From Erythrobacter rubeus (GTDB lineage Bacteria; Pseudomonadota; Alphaproteobacteria; Sphingomonadales; Sphingomonadaceae), in NCBI RefSeq assembly GCF_014705715.1, contig NZ_JACXLC010000001.1, positions 2,165,360-2,229,359 on the forward strand: a DNA stretch of 64,000 nucleotides. Direction: 5' to 3'. Both the position numbers and the translations under genes were made by a program. This document shows positions 25,430-35,059 of this stretch, in pieces. The stretch's first letter is position 1; every line of letters starts with the position of its first letter. The notes beneath the pieces were generated by a model. That model saw only the letters and a program-made list of their open reading frames with translations. It was not told where the DNA came from and did no database searches.

Positions 25430-27700
25430 TCAATCAGTATCGATATCTCTTGCGGCAGCCCACGCGGAAAGCTCTTCGCGCAAATTGACCGACGGGTCCA
25501 TCAGCCAGCCCGACATCGCATCGCCGAGCTCGGCGAGATCGACCTTTCGCACCAGTTCCTTGATCGGGCCGACCGCGGCCGGTGTAATCGACAGGCGGCG
25601 AAAACCGATCCCCAGCAGCGCGAGAGCCTCCAGCCGCCTTCCGCCCATCTCACCGCATACCGCCATATCGACACCGCTGCCGATCGAGGATTGCATCACC
25701 CGCCGGAGGAAACGCAGGATCGGGACGCTGAGCCAATCGTAGCGCTCTGCCAGCTTCGGGTTGGCGCGATCTGCAGCAAACAGGAACTGGGTGAGATCAT
25801 TGGTCCCAACGGACAAAAAGCTGAGCTTGGGCAGCAGCAGATCGAGCACTTCGGCGAGCGCCGGGACTTCCAGCATGGCGCCGTAATGGATCGCTTCGGG
25901 TAGCAGCTTTTTCTTCGACCTCAGAAACGCCAACTGCTCGTCGAAAACCTTTTTGGCAGCGTCGAATTCCCACGGCTCGGAAACCATCGGGAACATGACG
26001 TAGAGCGAGCGCCCGCCGCTCGCCTCCAGCAGCGCACGCGCCTGCGCCTTCATCAGACCCTCTCGTGTCAGAGCAAGTCGCAATGCGCGCCATCCCATCG
26101 CCGGGTTCTCGTCATTATCAGCGATGTCGGAGGCGAGGTAAGGCACGGACTTGTCACCGCCGATATCGACCGTGCGGAAGATCACCGGTTTTTCGCCAGC
26201 CGCATCGAGGACGTCACGGTAGAGCCGGGTCTGCCGCTCGCGCTGCGGCAAGGTCGCTGAAACCAGGAACTGGAATTCGGTCCGAAAGAGCCCCACCCCG
26301 TCCGCGCCGGTCATGGCGAGCGAACTGATATCGTCGCGCAGGCCTGCATTCATCATCACCTGAATGCGCGTGCCGCAGCGGGTGAAGGGTTCCACATCGC
26401 GCAGCTCGGCATAGGCTGCCTGCTTCTCGCGTGATTTCGCAAAGCGTGCCTCGAACGCCTCGGCGACCGACGCGGTAGGGCGAATGGTGGCAGTTGCCGC
26501 GCTTGCATCGAGCAGGACTTCATCGCCGTCCCGGATGATGCCGCGAATGCCATTCGCCCGACCGAGGACCGGCACGCCCATGGCCCGCGCCACGATTACG
26601 ACATGCGCGGTGAGCGAGCCTTCTTCGAGGATGACGCCCTTCAGCCGCCGCCGATCGTATTCGAGCAATTCCGCCGGACCCAGATTGCGAGCGATCAGGA
26701 TCGTATCGCGGCGAAGACCCTGCGACGCCGCCGTGCCCAGCTGACCGGACACGATACGCACAAGGCGGTTCGCCAGATCCTCCAGATCGTGCATGCGGTC
26801 CGCCAGCAGCGGATCATCGATCTCGCGCATCCGCATGCGCGTGTGCTGCTGAACCCGCTCGATCGCAGCTTCGGCGGTAAGGCCGCTGTCGATCGCTTCG
26901 TTGATCCGCCTCGACCACCCTTCGTCATAGGCGAACATCTTGTAAGTCTCGAGGACCTCCTCGTGCTCGCCGCCTATGCCGAATTCGGCCTGGCCGGTGA
27001 GATTGTCGATCTGCTCACGCATCTTGTCGAACGCGCGGTAAACGCGCTGACGTTCGGCTTCGATATCGTCGGCCACAACCTGAGTGATTTGCACACGCGG
27101 CTGGTGATACACGGCATGACCCACGGCAAGGCCGGTCACCAGGGTAAGGCCGGAAACCGTCTGCTGGCCCGTCTTGCCCTCGATCAGGCCGCGTGCTTCC
27201 TCTTCATCGACCAGCTCGGCGTTGGCTATGAGCTCGGACAGGACCATGGCGGTGGTCTGCAGCGCCTCGATCTCGACCTCTTCGTAACGGCGCGGCTCGA
27301 CATGCTGGACACACAGCACGCCGACCGCGCGTTCGCGGTAGACGATCGGTACGCCTGCGAAGGAGTGGAATTTCTCTTCGCCGGTTTCGGGCCTGTACTG
27401 GAAATCGGGATGTGCTTTCGCCTCAGCGAGGTTGAGCGTCTCGACATTGTCCGCGATCACGCCGGTCAGACCTTCCCCGATGGCCATGCGGGTGACGTGG
27501 ACCGCGCTCTTGTTCAGACCGCGCGTCGCGAACAATTCGAGGCTCCCTTCGCGCAAGAGATAGATCGAGCACACCTCGCTCGTCAGGCTCTCGCCGACGA
27601 TCTCCACCACGCGATCAAGCTTAGCCTGCGCGTGCAGGCGCGAGGCCATAACCTCGTGAAGGCTCGTGAGAATCTGGCGTGCTGAAGCGGCGGCGGTCAT
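25430..27700 (-). CDS. ptsP: Phosphoenolpyruvate-protein phosphotransferase PtsP (EI-Ntr) with GAF domain
   Basis: 756 residues. An N-terminal GAF sensor domain covers about 20-160. The PTS EI N-terminal domain carries the phospho-His loop EEGSLTAHVVIVARAMG near residue 365. The PEP-binding TIM-barrel domain has MFPMVSEPWEF, VGTNDLTQF and MAVCGEMGGR. It starts the nitrogen-type PTS by passing phosphate from PEP to NPr; in related bacteria glutamine controls it through the GAF domain. No NPr or EIIA gene is in the window. The ATG at 27700 has no competing start. Confidence 0.95.
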   Translation of the reverse strand: MTAAASARQILTSLHEVMASRLHAQAKLDRVVEIVGESLTSEVCSIYLLREGSLELFATRGLNKSAVHVTRMAIGEGLTGVIADNVETLNLAEAKAHPDFQYRPETGEEKFHSFAGVPIVYRERAVGVLCVQHVEPRRYEEVEIEALQTTAMVLSELIANAELVDEEEARGLIEGKTGQQTVSGLTLVTGLAVGHAVYHQPRVQITQVVADDIEAERQRVYRAFDKMREQIDNLTGQAEFGIGGEHEEVLETYKMFAYDEGWSRRINEAIDSGLTAEAAIERVQQHTRMRMREIDDPLLADRMHDLEDLANRLVRIVSGQLGTAASQGLRRDTILIARNLGPAELLEYDRRRLKGVILEEGSLTAHVVIVARAMGVPVLGRANGIRGIIRDGDEVLLDASAATATIRPTASVAEAFEARFAKSREKQAAYAELRDVEPFTRCGTRIQVMMNAGLRDDISSLAMTGADGVGLFRTEFQFLVSATLPQRERQTRLYRDVLDAAGEKPVIFRTVDIGGDKSVPYLASDIADNDENPAMGWRALRLALTREGLMKAQARALLEASGGRSLYVMFPMVSEPWEFDAAKKVFDEQLAFLRSKKKLLPEAIHYGAMLEVPALAEVLDLLLPKLSFLSVGTNDLTQFLFAADRANPKLAERYDWLSVPILRFLRRVMQSSIGSGVDMAVCGEMGGRRLEALALLGIGFRRLSITPAAVGPIKELVRKVDLAELGDAMSGWLMDPSVNLREELSAWAAARDIDTD

Positions 27701-27874
27701 TGTAGTTTCGGCTTAGGCAGTCCGGCGCGCAAAAGCAAAGCCAAGCGGTGCGGCCCGCGCTGCCTCGCGCATTGCGACCGGACTGCCCGCGCATTCCGAA
27801 AGCGCGGCGTGCACGAAAGCTCGCAATCGCTCCGGAATTTGCCGTCGGTCAGGAAGTAAGCGAGCGTGCGCCCG

Positions 27875-28030
27875 TCAACATCGACGGATTTCTTCCTTCA
27901 ATCGCAGCTTGTGCTTTTTGAGCTGTTGGATCGTCGCAGTATCAGGCACGGGCCGGGCCATTTCTTCGCGAAGCTTGGCTTCGAGGCCGGCATGTTTGGA
28001 TTGGAGTGCGTTGACGTGGGACGATGCCAT
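27875..28030 (-). CDS. DUF465 (YdcH-like) small protein
   Basis: 51 residues, MASSHVNALQ at the start and KLRLKEEIRRC at the end, forming two predicted helices typical of DUF465. The middle has ARPVPDTATIQQLKK, with the short PDT turn between helices seen in this family. Function unknown. It is divergent from a second DUF465 gene across a 191-base gap. Confidence 0.78.
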   Translation of the reverse strand: MASSHVNALQSKHAGLEAKLREEMARPVPDTATIQQLKKHKLRLKEEIRRC

Positions 28031-28221
28031 ACAGGTTCTCCTTTAGATCGGGGGAATGCCCCCGGGGGAACGACTCGGCACAAGGCGGCCGGGCCGCTAA
28101 TTTCGATGAAACCACAGTTGGGTTAACTTGCAAAGCACTTCATTTGGGTGAAACGGTGTGTGCGCGTAATTGCGCGGCAAATGGTTGGCGCAGGCAGCGC
28201 GAGAATAGGGAAACTGGTCGA

Positions 28222-28419
28222 ATGAATGAGCAAGAGCTGGTCAAGACGCTGGAGCTGCTCAAATCGGAGCACCGCGATCTCGATGCAGCGATCGGGGCGC
28301 TCACTGAAGCAGGGTCTTCCGACCAGCTTCAGATCGCCCGGCTGAAAAAAAGAAAGCTCCGTCTGAAGGATCAGATTTCGATCATCGAGGATACGCTGCT
28401 GCCCGACATCATCGCGTGA
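28222..28419 (+). CDS. DUF465 (YdcH-like) small protein, second copy
   Basis: 65 residues. The helical hairpin MNEQELVKTLELLKSEHRDL then LQIARLKKRKLRLKDQI is the DUF465 pattern, and the second helix closely resembles that of the divergent neighbour. The ATG at 28222 was chosen; a longer in-frame reading from 28024 runs through the intergenic region and overlaps the neighbour. Function unknown. The two copies may share one regulatory region. Confidence 0.8.
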   Translation: MNEQELVKTLELLKSEHRDLDAAIGALTEAGSSDQLQIARLKKRKLRLKDQISIIEDTLLPDIIA

Positions 28420-28600
28420 TCGCCCAAATTTCCGGCGTCATTTGATGGACTTCGGCGAGATTGCCGCACGCAGCGGGCACCTCGTCTCATGAACGCCCGC
28501 GCATTTCTGTCCCGCCGAGAGACGAAGTGAAATTTTGCGCGGATAGTAACCATACCCGTATGGCCCTGCGTGCAATCGCGGCGTAGCGAGCCATGCAGAC

Positions 28601-29089
28601 ATGGCCCGCACAAGCAATCTTTCTCGCCCGATAATCGAGGCACTCTACAGCGAAGCGCTCGTCCTAGCCGACGAAGTGCGCGCGGTTTTCGCGCTCGGTA
28701 CGCGGGAGCCAGCCACTGGCGAAGATCCGAGCACAAGGCTCGCTCTGTCCACAGAGGGTCTGAAGACCACCACACGGATGATGCACTTGCTCGCATGGCT
28801 GCTGAACCAGCGGGCGTTCTTCTCGGGCGAATTGAGTGACAACCAGGTGCGCAATCACGGCGCGCTTCCGCCCGATAGCCCGGCCGATCAGAAACAGCTC
28901 GACCTGCTCGAACCTGAAACATGCGCGCTGATCGCCGAGACCGAAGCACTGCACCGGCGCATCGCGCGGCTGGACCGCGCGTGGAGGCAAGGTTTCGACA
29001 TGGGATCGCCGGTCCGCGTCTTCCAGCACCGGATCGGTCAGGAATTCTCGCGCATGGAATTGCGCCAGCCCGGCCCCGCGCAGCGCTAA
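28601..29089 (+). CDS. DUF1465 family protein, RcdA-like
   Basis: 162 residues, all helical, starting MARTSNLSRPIIEALYSEAL and containing TTRMMHLLAWLLNQRAF. This is the DUF1465 pattern. As I recall, the family includes Caulobacter RcdA, an adaptor that helps ClpXP degrade CtrA during the cell cycle. The same role here is plausible but not shown. The upstream gap of about 180 bases contains nothing I can name. The stop lies in the first unit of a short tandem repeat. Confidence 0.75.
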   Translation: MARTSNLSRPIIEALYSEALVLADEVRAVFALGTREPATGEDPSTRLALSTEGLKTTTRMMHLLAWLLNQRAFFSGELSDNQVRNHGALPPDSPADQKQLDLLEPETCALIAETEALHRRIARLDRAWRQGFDMGSPVRVFQHRIGQEFSRMELRQPGPAQR

Positions 29090-29109
29090 ATCAGGCCCCG
29101 CGCAGCGCT
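29072..29109. repeat. Short tandem duplication at the convergent junction of DUF1465 and glpK
   Basis: The 16-base unit GGCCCCGCGCAGCGCT occurs at 29072-29087 and again at 29094-29109. The first copy includes the end of the DUF1465 gene and the second lies just before the glpK stop. It looks like a slippage or small unequal-crossover duplication. Confidence 0.8.
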
Positions 29110-29112
29110 GAA

Positions 29113-30582
29113 TTAGGCCGCGGCGAGCGCTTTCGCCCAACTTTCCAGCCGCGCCGACCGGATATCCTCGCTCATGTCGGGCTCGAACCGCGTAAGCTTG
29201 CCGCGCATGGCATCGGCCGCTTTCTGCAAATCCGGGTAAAGCCCCGCCCCGGCCGCCGCCAGCATCGCCGCACCGAGAGCGGTCGTCTCGACGAAATCCG
29301 GTCGTTCAACCGGAAGGTTCAGCACATTGGCTAGGTCCTGCGCCATCCAGGTGTTGGCCGCCATACCACCGTCGATCCTGAGCGTTTCCCAAGCGGTACC
29401 ATCTGCAGAGAATGCTTTCGCGAGATCGTGCGTCTGATGCGCCATCGCCTCCAGCGCGGCGCGCGCCAATTGCGGCTTTCCGCTGGCAAAGCTCAAACCG
29501 GAGATCACGCCGCGCGCTTCCGCTCGCCAATGCGGGGCGCCGAGCCCTGCCAGCGCGGGTACAATCGTGACTCCGCCTGAATCGGGAATTGAACGCGCCA
29601 GTTCCTCGGTCTGGCTCGCCACTTCGACAATGCCGAGCGAGTCGCGCAGCCATTGGACCAGGCTTCCCGCGACGAATACGGAGCCTTCGATGGCATAGGT
29701 CCGCGTCCCGCCAATCTGCGACAGCACTGTGCCGAGCAGGCGATTGTCGGAATGCGGGATCGCTGAACCCTGGTTGGTCAGCACGAAAGCGCCGGTGCCA
29801 TAGGTCGCCTTGGTCTCGCCAGGTGAGAGACAGGCCTGCCCGATGGTGGCAGATTGCTGATCACCCGCCATGCCCGCGATCGGGATCGAGCGCCCGAACA
29901 GCGAACGGTCGGTTTCGGCGAGCGCGCCCGACATATCGATAACTTCGGGCAGTGCGGCGCGCGGCACGCCGAAAAGGTCGCACAGCCCTTCATCGAATTG
30001 CGCGCCTGCCAGCTCGAGCAACAAAGTGCGGCTCGCATTACTGGCATCGGTGACGTGCATGCCGCCGGTCAGCTTGAAGGTCAGCCAGCTTTCGACGGTG
30101 CCGAATGCCAGCGTGCCCTTGTCCGCCGCGGCCCGGACCTCCGCCACATTGTCGAGGATCCAGCGCATTTTCGTGCCCGAAAAATAGGGATCGAGCAGTA
30201 GGCCCGTGCGCTGTTGCACGGTCTCTTCATGCCCGGCCTTGCGCAATTCCGCGCAGAACGGCTCGGTCCGCCGGTCCTGCCACACGATCGCGCGCGTCAA
30301 AGGCTCGCCGGTGGATTTGTCCCACGCGACCACGGTTTCGCGCTGGTTGGTGATGCCGATCGCCGCAATCGCGGCCGCGCCGCCAGCCTTGGGGATGACG
30401 TCGAGCGCGCATTCAAGCGTCTTGTCCCAGATCTCCGCCGCGTCATGCTCCACCCATCCGCTTTGCGGATAGTGCTGAGTCAGCTCGCGCTGCGCCGACG
30501 CGACGAAAACTCCGTCGCTCGCAAACAGCATCGCCCGGGTGGAAGTCGTGCCTTCGTCGAGGACAAGGATGTAGTCGGACAT
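29113..30582 (-). CDS. glpK: Glycerol kinase
   Basis: 489 residues of the FGGY family. It starts SDYILVLDEGTTSTRAM, with GMAGDQQSATIGQ and YGTGAFVLTNQG in the middle and PALAGLGAPHWR later. It phosphorylates glycerol to glycerol 3-phosphate for lipid synthesis and catabolism. No glpF, glpD or glpR is adjacent. It is convergent with DUF1465 and divergent from the MBL-fold gene, whose start is about 100 bases away. Confidence 0.95.
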   Translation of the reverse strand: MSDYILVLDEGTTSTRAMLFASDGVFVASAQRELTQHYPQSGWVEHDAAEIWDKTLECALDVIPKAGGAAAIAAIGITNQRETVVAWDKSTGEPLTRAIVWQDRRTEPFCAELRKAGHEETVQQRTGLLLDPYFSGTKMRWILDNVAEVRAAADKGTLAFGTVESWLTFKLTGGMHVTDASNASRTLLLELAGAQFDEGLCDLFGVPRAALPEVIDMSGALAETDRSLFGRSIPIAGMAGDQQSATIGQACLSPGETKATYGTGAFVLTNQGSAIPHSDNRLLGTVLSQIGGTRTYAIEGSVFVAGSLVQWLRDSLGIVEVASQTEELARSIPDSGGVTIVPALAGLGAPHWRAEARGVISGLSFASGKPQLARAALEAMAHQTHDLAKAFSADGTAWETLRIDGGMAANTWMAQDLANVLNLPVERPDFVETTALGAAMLAAAGAGLYPDLQKAADAMRGKLTRFEPDMSEDIRSARLESWAKALAAA

Positions 30583-30685
30583 GTTTTCTGCGCCACCGTT
30601 TCGCTGCTTGAGCGTAGCGGAATTCTCGGCAACGCCCCTCTCTTGGCATGCAGAGCTAAATCGCTCGCGCGGTCACCGCAAGTGG

Positions 30686-31612
30686 ATGACCTCGACAGAC
30701 CCCCTGCCGGGCTCCATATGGAAAGGTATGGCAGGCATCCCTCCCAAACCATGGCCTACGGGCGAGGCCGAACAGCTCGAACCGCTGGTGCAGCGCGTGC
30801 TTGCTCCAAACCCCTCCCCCTACACCTACACCGGCACGCAGACCTATGTGGTCGGAGCGGGCGCGGATGTGGCGGTAATCGATCCGGGCCCCAATGACCC
30901 TGCACATATCGAAGCGATTATGGCAGCGGTTGGCGATGCGAAGGTCATCGCAATCATGTGTACCCACACACACCGTGACCACTCACCCGCTGCTGCGCCC
31001 TTGGCGAAACTCACGCAGGCACCGATTGTCGGCTGCGCGCCGCTGGTGCTCAAGACCGATCTGCCGCGCGCCGATGAGGCGTTCGACACCACTTATGAAC
31101 CTGACCGCGTGCTCGAAGATGGCGAGCAGATGCGCGGGACCGGCTGGACGCTGACCGCTGTCGCGACGCCCGGCCACACGTCCAACCACCTCTGCTTCGC
31201 GCTCGAAGAGAGCGGCGCTCTGTTCACCGGCGATCACGTGATGGGCTGGTCGACGAGCGTGGTAATTCCGCCCGACGGCGACATGGGCGATTACATGGCG
31301 AGCCTCGAAAAGCTGCAGGCGCGCGAGGACACGGTCTATCACTCGGCGCACGGCGCTGCGATTACCAAGCCCAAACAATTGGTGCGCGGCATGATCGGCC
31401 ACCGGCGCCAGCGCGAGAACCAGATCTTGCGGCTTATGGGCGAACAGGCCCGGCCCGTCTCCGCCTTTATTCCGCAGATGTATAAGGGGCTGGATGAGCG
31501 GCTTATCCCTGCCGCAGAAATGAGCGTGACCGCACATCTCATCGACCTGGAAAAGCGCGGCCTTGCAGGCCGCTCGCACGAGGCTGGCGTCGAAATCTGG
31601 CGTACGCGCTGA
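30686..31612 (+). CDS. MBL-fold metal-dependent hydrolase, LACTB2-like
   Basis: About 308 residues. The metal site HTHRDH (HxHxDH) is in MCTHTHRDHSPAA, with further ligands in PGHTSNH and TGDHVMG. The C-terminal helical region RQRENQILRLM to MSVTAHLIDLEKRGL matches the winged-helix tail of LACTB2-type proteins. Such enzymes act as hydrolases or single-strand ribonucleases; substrate unknown. Starts at 30686 and 30728 are both possible. I chose 30686 because relatives appear to carry the PGSIWKGM segment before the second ATG. Confidence 0.82.
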   Translation: MTSTDPLPGSIWKGMAGIPPKPWPTGEAEQLEPLVQRVLAPNPSPYTYTGTQTYVVGAGADVAVIDPGPNDPAHIEAIMAAVGDAKVIAIMCTHTHRDHSPAAAPLAKLTQAPIVGCAPLVLKTDLPRADEAFDTTYEPDRVLEDGEQMRGTGWTLTAVATPGHTSNHLCFALEESGALFTGDHVMGWSTSVVIPPDGDMGDYMASLEKLQAREDTVYHSAHGAAITKPKQLVRGMIGHRRQRENQILRLMGEQARPVSAFIPQMYKGLDERLIPAAEMSVTAHLIDLEKRGLAGRSHEAGVEIWRTR

Positions 31613-31683
31613 TTGCCGAATTCGCTCGAAATTGCGCGCGGGCCTCCCTAGATGAAGCGAAATATTGTTACTGAGGGCTGACC

Positions 31684-32712
31684 ATGAGCATCGAGACCAA
31701 AGTTCCTGCCGGTGAAGACCTGCTCGCCGAAATCGACCGTCTGCGCAAAGAGCGCAATGCCGTGATCCTCGCGCATTATTACCAGACCCCCGATATTCAG
31801 GATATCGCCGACTATGTCGGGGACTCGCTCCAGCTTTCGCAGATGGCGGCGGAGACCGATGCCGATGTCATCGCCTTTTGCGGTGTGAAATTCATGGCCG
31901 ATACGGCCAAGATCCTGTCGCCCGAAAAGATCGTGGTGCTGCCAGACATGGATGCAGGGTGCAGCCTAGAAGACAGCTGCCCGCCGGAAAAGTTCAAGGC
32001 TTTCCGCGAAGCCCACCCCGATCACATCGCGCTCACCTACATCAATTGCTCGACCGAAGTGAAAGCGCTGTCGGACATCATCGTCACCAGTTCGAGCGCG
32101 GAAACAATCCTTCAGCAGATCCCTGAAGATCAGAAGATCATCTTCGGCCCGGACCGTCACCTTGGCGGATACCTCTCGCGCAAATTCAATCGCGAAATGC
32201 TGCTGTGGCCGGGCGTGTGCATCGTCCACGAAGCTTTTAGCGAAACCGAGCTTCTGAAGCTCAAAGAGGAGCACCCCGACGCGCCCATCGCTGCGCACCC
32301 GGAATGCCCGCCAACCATCGTCGATCACGCCGATTTTGTCGGCTCGACCAGCGGAATCCTGAAGTTCGCGCAGGAATTCGAAGGCGACACGCTGATCGTC
32401 GCGACCGAGCCGCACATCATCCACCAGATGGAAAAGGCGCTGCCGGAGAAGAACTTTATCGGCGCACCCGGGGCGGACGGCAATTGTTCGTGCAACATCT
32501 GTCCGTACATGGCGCTCAACACGATGGAGAAGCTCTACGTCGCGCTGCGCGATCTGGAACCGCGGATCGAGATCGAGGAAAATCTCCGTTTGAAGGCTAA
32601 GGAAAGCCTCGACCGCATGCTTGAGATGGCGAGCAGCAGCGTCGGCAAAGGCGATATCGGCGCAGTCGAGATCGAGGATATTCCCGAAGACGAAGTGCCC
32701 AGCGGGGACTGA
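31684..32712 (+). CDS. nadA: Quinolinate synthase A
   Basis: 342 residues. The iron-sulfur cluster cysteines lie in FCGVKFMADTAK, in AHPECPP or YINCST, and in CSCNICPYMALN. Further conserved motifs are ILAHYYQTPDIQDIADYVGDS (first part) and FGPDRHLGGY. The enzyme condenses iminoaspartate with DHAP to quinolinate in NAD synthesis. nadB and nadC, its usual partners, are not adjacent. Start ATG follows a GAGGGC purine stretch. Confidence 0.96.
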   Translation: MSIETKVPAGEDLLAEIDRLRKERNAVILAHYYQTPDIQDIADYVGDSLQLSQMAAETDADVIAFCGVKFMADTAKILSPEKIVVLPDMDAGCSLEDSCPPEKFKAFREAHPDHIALTYINCSTEVKALSDIIVTSSSAETILQQIPEDQKIIFGPDRHLGGYLSRKFNREMLLWPGVCIVHEAFSETELLKLKEEHPDAPIAAHPECPPTIVDHADFVGSTSGILKFAQEFEGDTLIVATEPHIIHQMEKALPEKNFIGAPGADGNCSCNICPYMALNTMEKLYVALRDLEPRIEIEENLRLKAKESLDRMLEMASSSVGKGDIGAVEIEDIPEDEVPSGD

Positions 32713-32753
32713 TCAGCGTGGGCCATTTCGGCGTCTCATGCGTTTAACCGCGC

Positions 32754-34079
32754 ATGACCGCTGAAATTCGCTTTTTCTGGGCGCGCCTTAACGCCAATTA
32801 CTGGTTCTATCCGGCCCTCTTTGCGATTCTTGCAACTTTGCTCGCTTTCGCAATGGTCTATCTCGACCGGTATGGTTTCTCCGAATTTTTGAACGACACC
32901 GATTGGCTCGTCCCGGTTCGCCCGAGCGGGGCTTCGGACATTCTCACAGTCATGGCCGGCGCAATGATTGGGGTCGCCTCCACCGTGTTTTCGATCACGC
33001 TCGTCGCGGTGACCTACGCCAGCGGCAATTACGGCCCGCGGCTGCTTACCAACTTCCTCGAGGACAAGGGCAATCAAGTCAGCCTGGCGACCTTTATCGG
33101 CACCTTCGTTTACACGCTGATCGTACTGCGCGCAGTTCGCGCCGAGGGAGAATCGCCTGCCTCTGCCGGTCAGGCGGGCGCGGACATGCTGCCCGGTTTC
33201 GCGCCGCAATTGTCGCTGCTCGTCGCCTATATTCTCATGGCGGCATGCGTCGCGGTACTGGTGTTCTTCCTCAACCACGTCCCTTCCTCCATCCGCATCA
33301 ACAAGGTCTTGGAAGCGATCGGGCGCCGCCTGCTTGATACGATCCGCGAAACCTACCCGGTTGAGGATTCCTTTGCAGATGCCCGCGAGGGCGAAGGCGG
33401 CGAGACGGTGACGGCATGGGCGACCGGATATGTGCAGCTGATCGATTTTGAAGATCTGGAAAAGAAGGCTCGCGAAAGCGATTGCGTGTTCTCGCTGCGG
33501 GTGCGCACGGGAGACTTCGTCCACCGGGGCCTACCGTTGATGGACGTGAAAGGCGCCGATCCCGAGGAGATCGAAGAGCGCGTTCGCGAGGATATTACCC
33601 TCGGCCCGGTGCGAACGCCGGAACAGGATCCGCAGTTCCTTATCGATGAGCTGGTCGAGATCGGCCTGCGCGCGCTTTCCCCTGGCATCAACGATCCTTT
33701 TACGGCGATCACGGCGCTGCATTGGCTTGGCGCGGCAGTTTCCGACATCGGGCGGCGCGATCTGCGCAAGGACGTGTGCGGAGAGGATGCGGAGGATTGC
33801 CCCGTCATCCCGCTCGCCGACAGCTTCGATCATTATGTCGGGCGCGGTTTCGGCTCAATCCGTAGCGCTGTCGCCGCGAGTTCCAATGCCTGTCTGGTGA
33901 TGCTGGATGTGCTCGCCGACGCCGCTCTGCCGATCCCCCATGACGGACGCCGGGGGCTTCTGCGCGAAGAGGCGCGTTTGCTAATCGAACAGGCCGAAAC
34001 CGAGCTAGCGGGACCTGATCTCGAACGCGTCCGCGAAAAGCACCAGGCGTTCAAAGAGCGTTTCTCACAAGTTCGCTAG
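32754..34079 (+). CDS. DUF2254 family membrane protein
   Basis: 441 residues. The N-terminal 175 residues hold about four transmembrane helices. A soluble domain follows with GLRALSPGINDPFTA, the conserved core of DUF2254. The conserved segment FSITLVAVTYASGNYGPR lies after the second helix. Function unknown; possibly channel- or transporter-like. It ends overlapping the convergent DMT transporter by 4 bases. Confidence 0.85.
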   Translation: MTAEIRFFWARLNANYWFYPALFAILATLLAFAMVYLDRYGFSEFLNDTDWLVPVRPSGASDILTVMAGAMIGVASTVFSITLVAVTYASGNYGPRLLTNFLEDKGNQVSLATFIGTFVYTLIVLRAVRAEGESPASAGQAGADMLPGFAPQLSLLVAYILMAACVAVLVFFLNHVPSSIRINKVLEAIGRRLLDTIRETYPVEDSFADAREGEGGETVTAWATGYVQLIDFEDLEKKARESDCVFSLRVRTGDFVHRGLPLMDVKGADPEEIEERVREDITLGPVRTPEQDPQFLIDELVEIGLRALSPGINDPFTAITALHWLGAAVSDIGRRDLRKDVCGEDAEDCPVIPLADSFDHYVGRGFGSIRSAVAASSNACLVMLDVLADAALPIPHDGRRGLLREEARLLIEQAETELAGPDLERVREKHQAFKERFSQVR

Positions 34080-34993
34080 GGTTCGCGGGTATCGGCAGAT
34101 GGTTTCGCCTGACTTGCGCGCGCCACCACCAACGCGCAGCCGAGCAGCATCATCCCTGCGATATCGAGCGGGGTAAGCACTTCACCGAAAACGCTAAACC
34201 CGATCACCGCGGCAATTGCAGGCTGGGTCAACAGCGCCAAGCCAATCACCAACGGCGGGAAATGGCCGAGTGAAAAGACCAGCAGACCCTGTCCGATTAG
34301 CTGACTGGTAATGAACAGCACGAGGATCGGCGTCCAGTCCTTCGGCCACACCGGCTCTCCGAGCGCGATAGCGAGCATAAGCAGCACCGGGCAGGCGAAA
34401 ATGCTGACCCACACGAGAAGGCTCCATGATCCGAAGCGCGCGCGCTCCCCTTGCAAGGTGACGAGATAGACCGCGTAGAGCACGCCCGCCGTCAGGCAGA
34501 ACAGGTCTCCGATGAACGTTTCGGCGGAGATTTCGAGACTTCGCCCGAGCAGGATGCCCGCCCCGCCCAGCGCAAAAACGATAGCGAGCCATTCGCTGCC
34601 TCGCGGCAGCATCCGGGCGGCAACAAAGCCCCAGAACATCAGGATGATCGACCCCGCATTGCCGAACAAGGTCGCATTGCCCAGCCGGGTCAGCCCGATG
34701 CCGACATGCCAGCTGGCAAGGTCCAGCGCAAAGGCCGTCGATCCGACCGCGACCAGGATCAGCGTCTTGCGCGGCATTCCCAACAGCGGCTGCGACGCCA
34801 TCTTCGCGAATACGATAAGGAACGGCAGAGCGAGGAAGACGCGCCAGAAAGCGGCGGAGACGGGACCGGTATCGGCCAGCCGCACCAGCCACGGCCCCAG
34901 CGCCAGTGCGATGTTACCAGCGAGCAGTGCGGCGAGCAGCAAGGCTGCGCGCGCATCATAAAGTTTTGCTTCGCGGATCCCCTCTTTTTCCAT
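34076..34993 (-). CDS. DMT-superfamily transporter, two EamA domains
   Basis: 305 residues with about ten transmembrane helices in two EamA repeats (about 15-150 and 165-295). It resembles drug/metabolite exporters such as RhaT/YdcZ relatives. Substrate cannot be told. The first 12 residues are charged and cytosolic. It converges on DUF2254 and is divergent from the old-yellow-enzyme gene, with a 66-base shared region. Confidence 0.85.
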   Translation of the reverse strand: MEKEGIREAKLYDARAALLLAALLAGNIALALGPWLVRLADTGPVSAAFWRVFLALPFLIVFAKMASQPLLGMPRKTLILVAVGSTAFALDLASWHVGIGLTRLGNATLFGNAGSIILMFWGFVAARMLPRGSEWLAIVFALGGAGILLGRSLEISAETFIGDLFCLTAGVLYAVYLVTLQGERARFGSWSLLVWVSIFACPVLLMLAIALGEPVWPKDWTPILVLFITSQLIGQGLLVFSLGHFPPLVIGLALLTQPAIAAVIGFSVFGEVLTPLDIAGMMLLGCALVVARASQAKPSADTREP

Positions 34994-35059
34994 GGTTGCG
35001 CCCTAGCGCGCTCGTCTCCAAGTGAATAGCCAAGCAATACAGCAGGAGGATACACCGCT

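Noticed and set aside
27701..27874. Short minus-strand reading before the DUF465 gene, ending GFAFARRTA
   Set aside because: It has no ATG near a sensible position and no ribosome binding site; composition alone is not enough.
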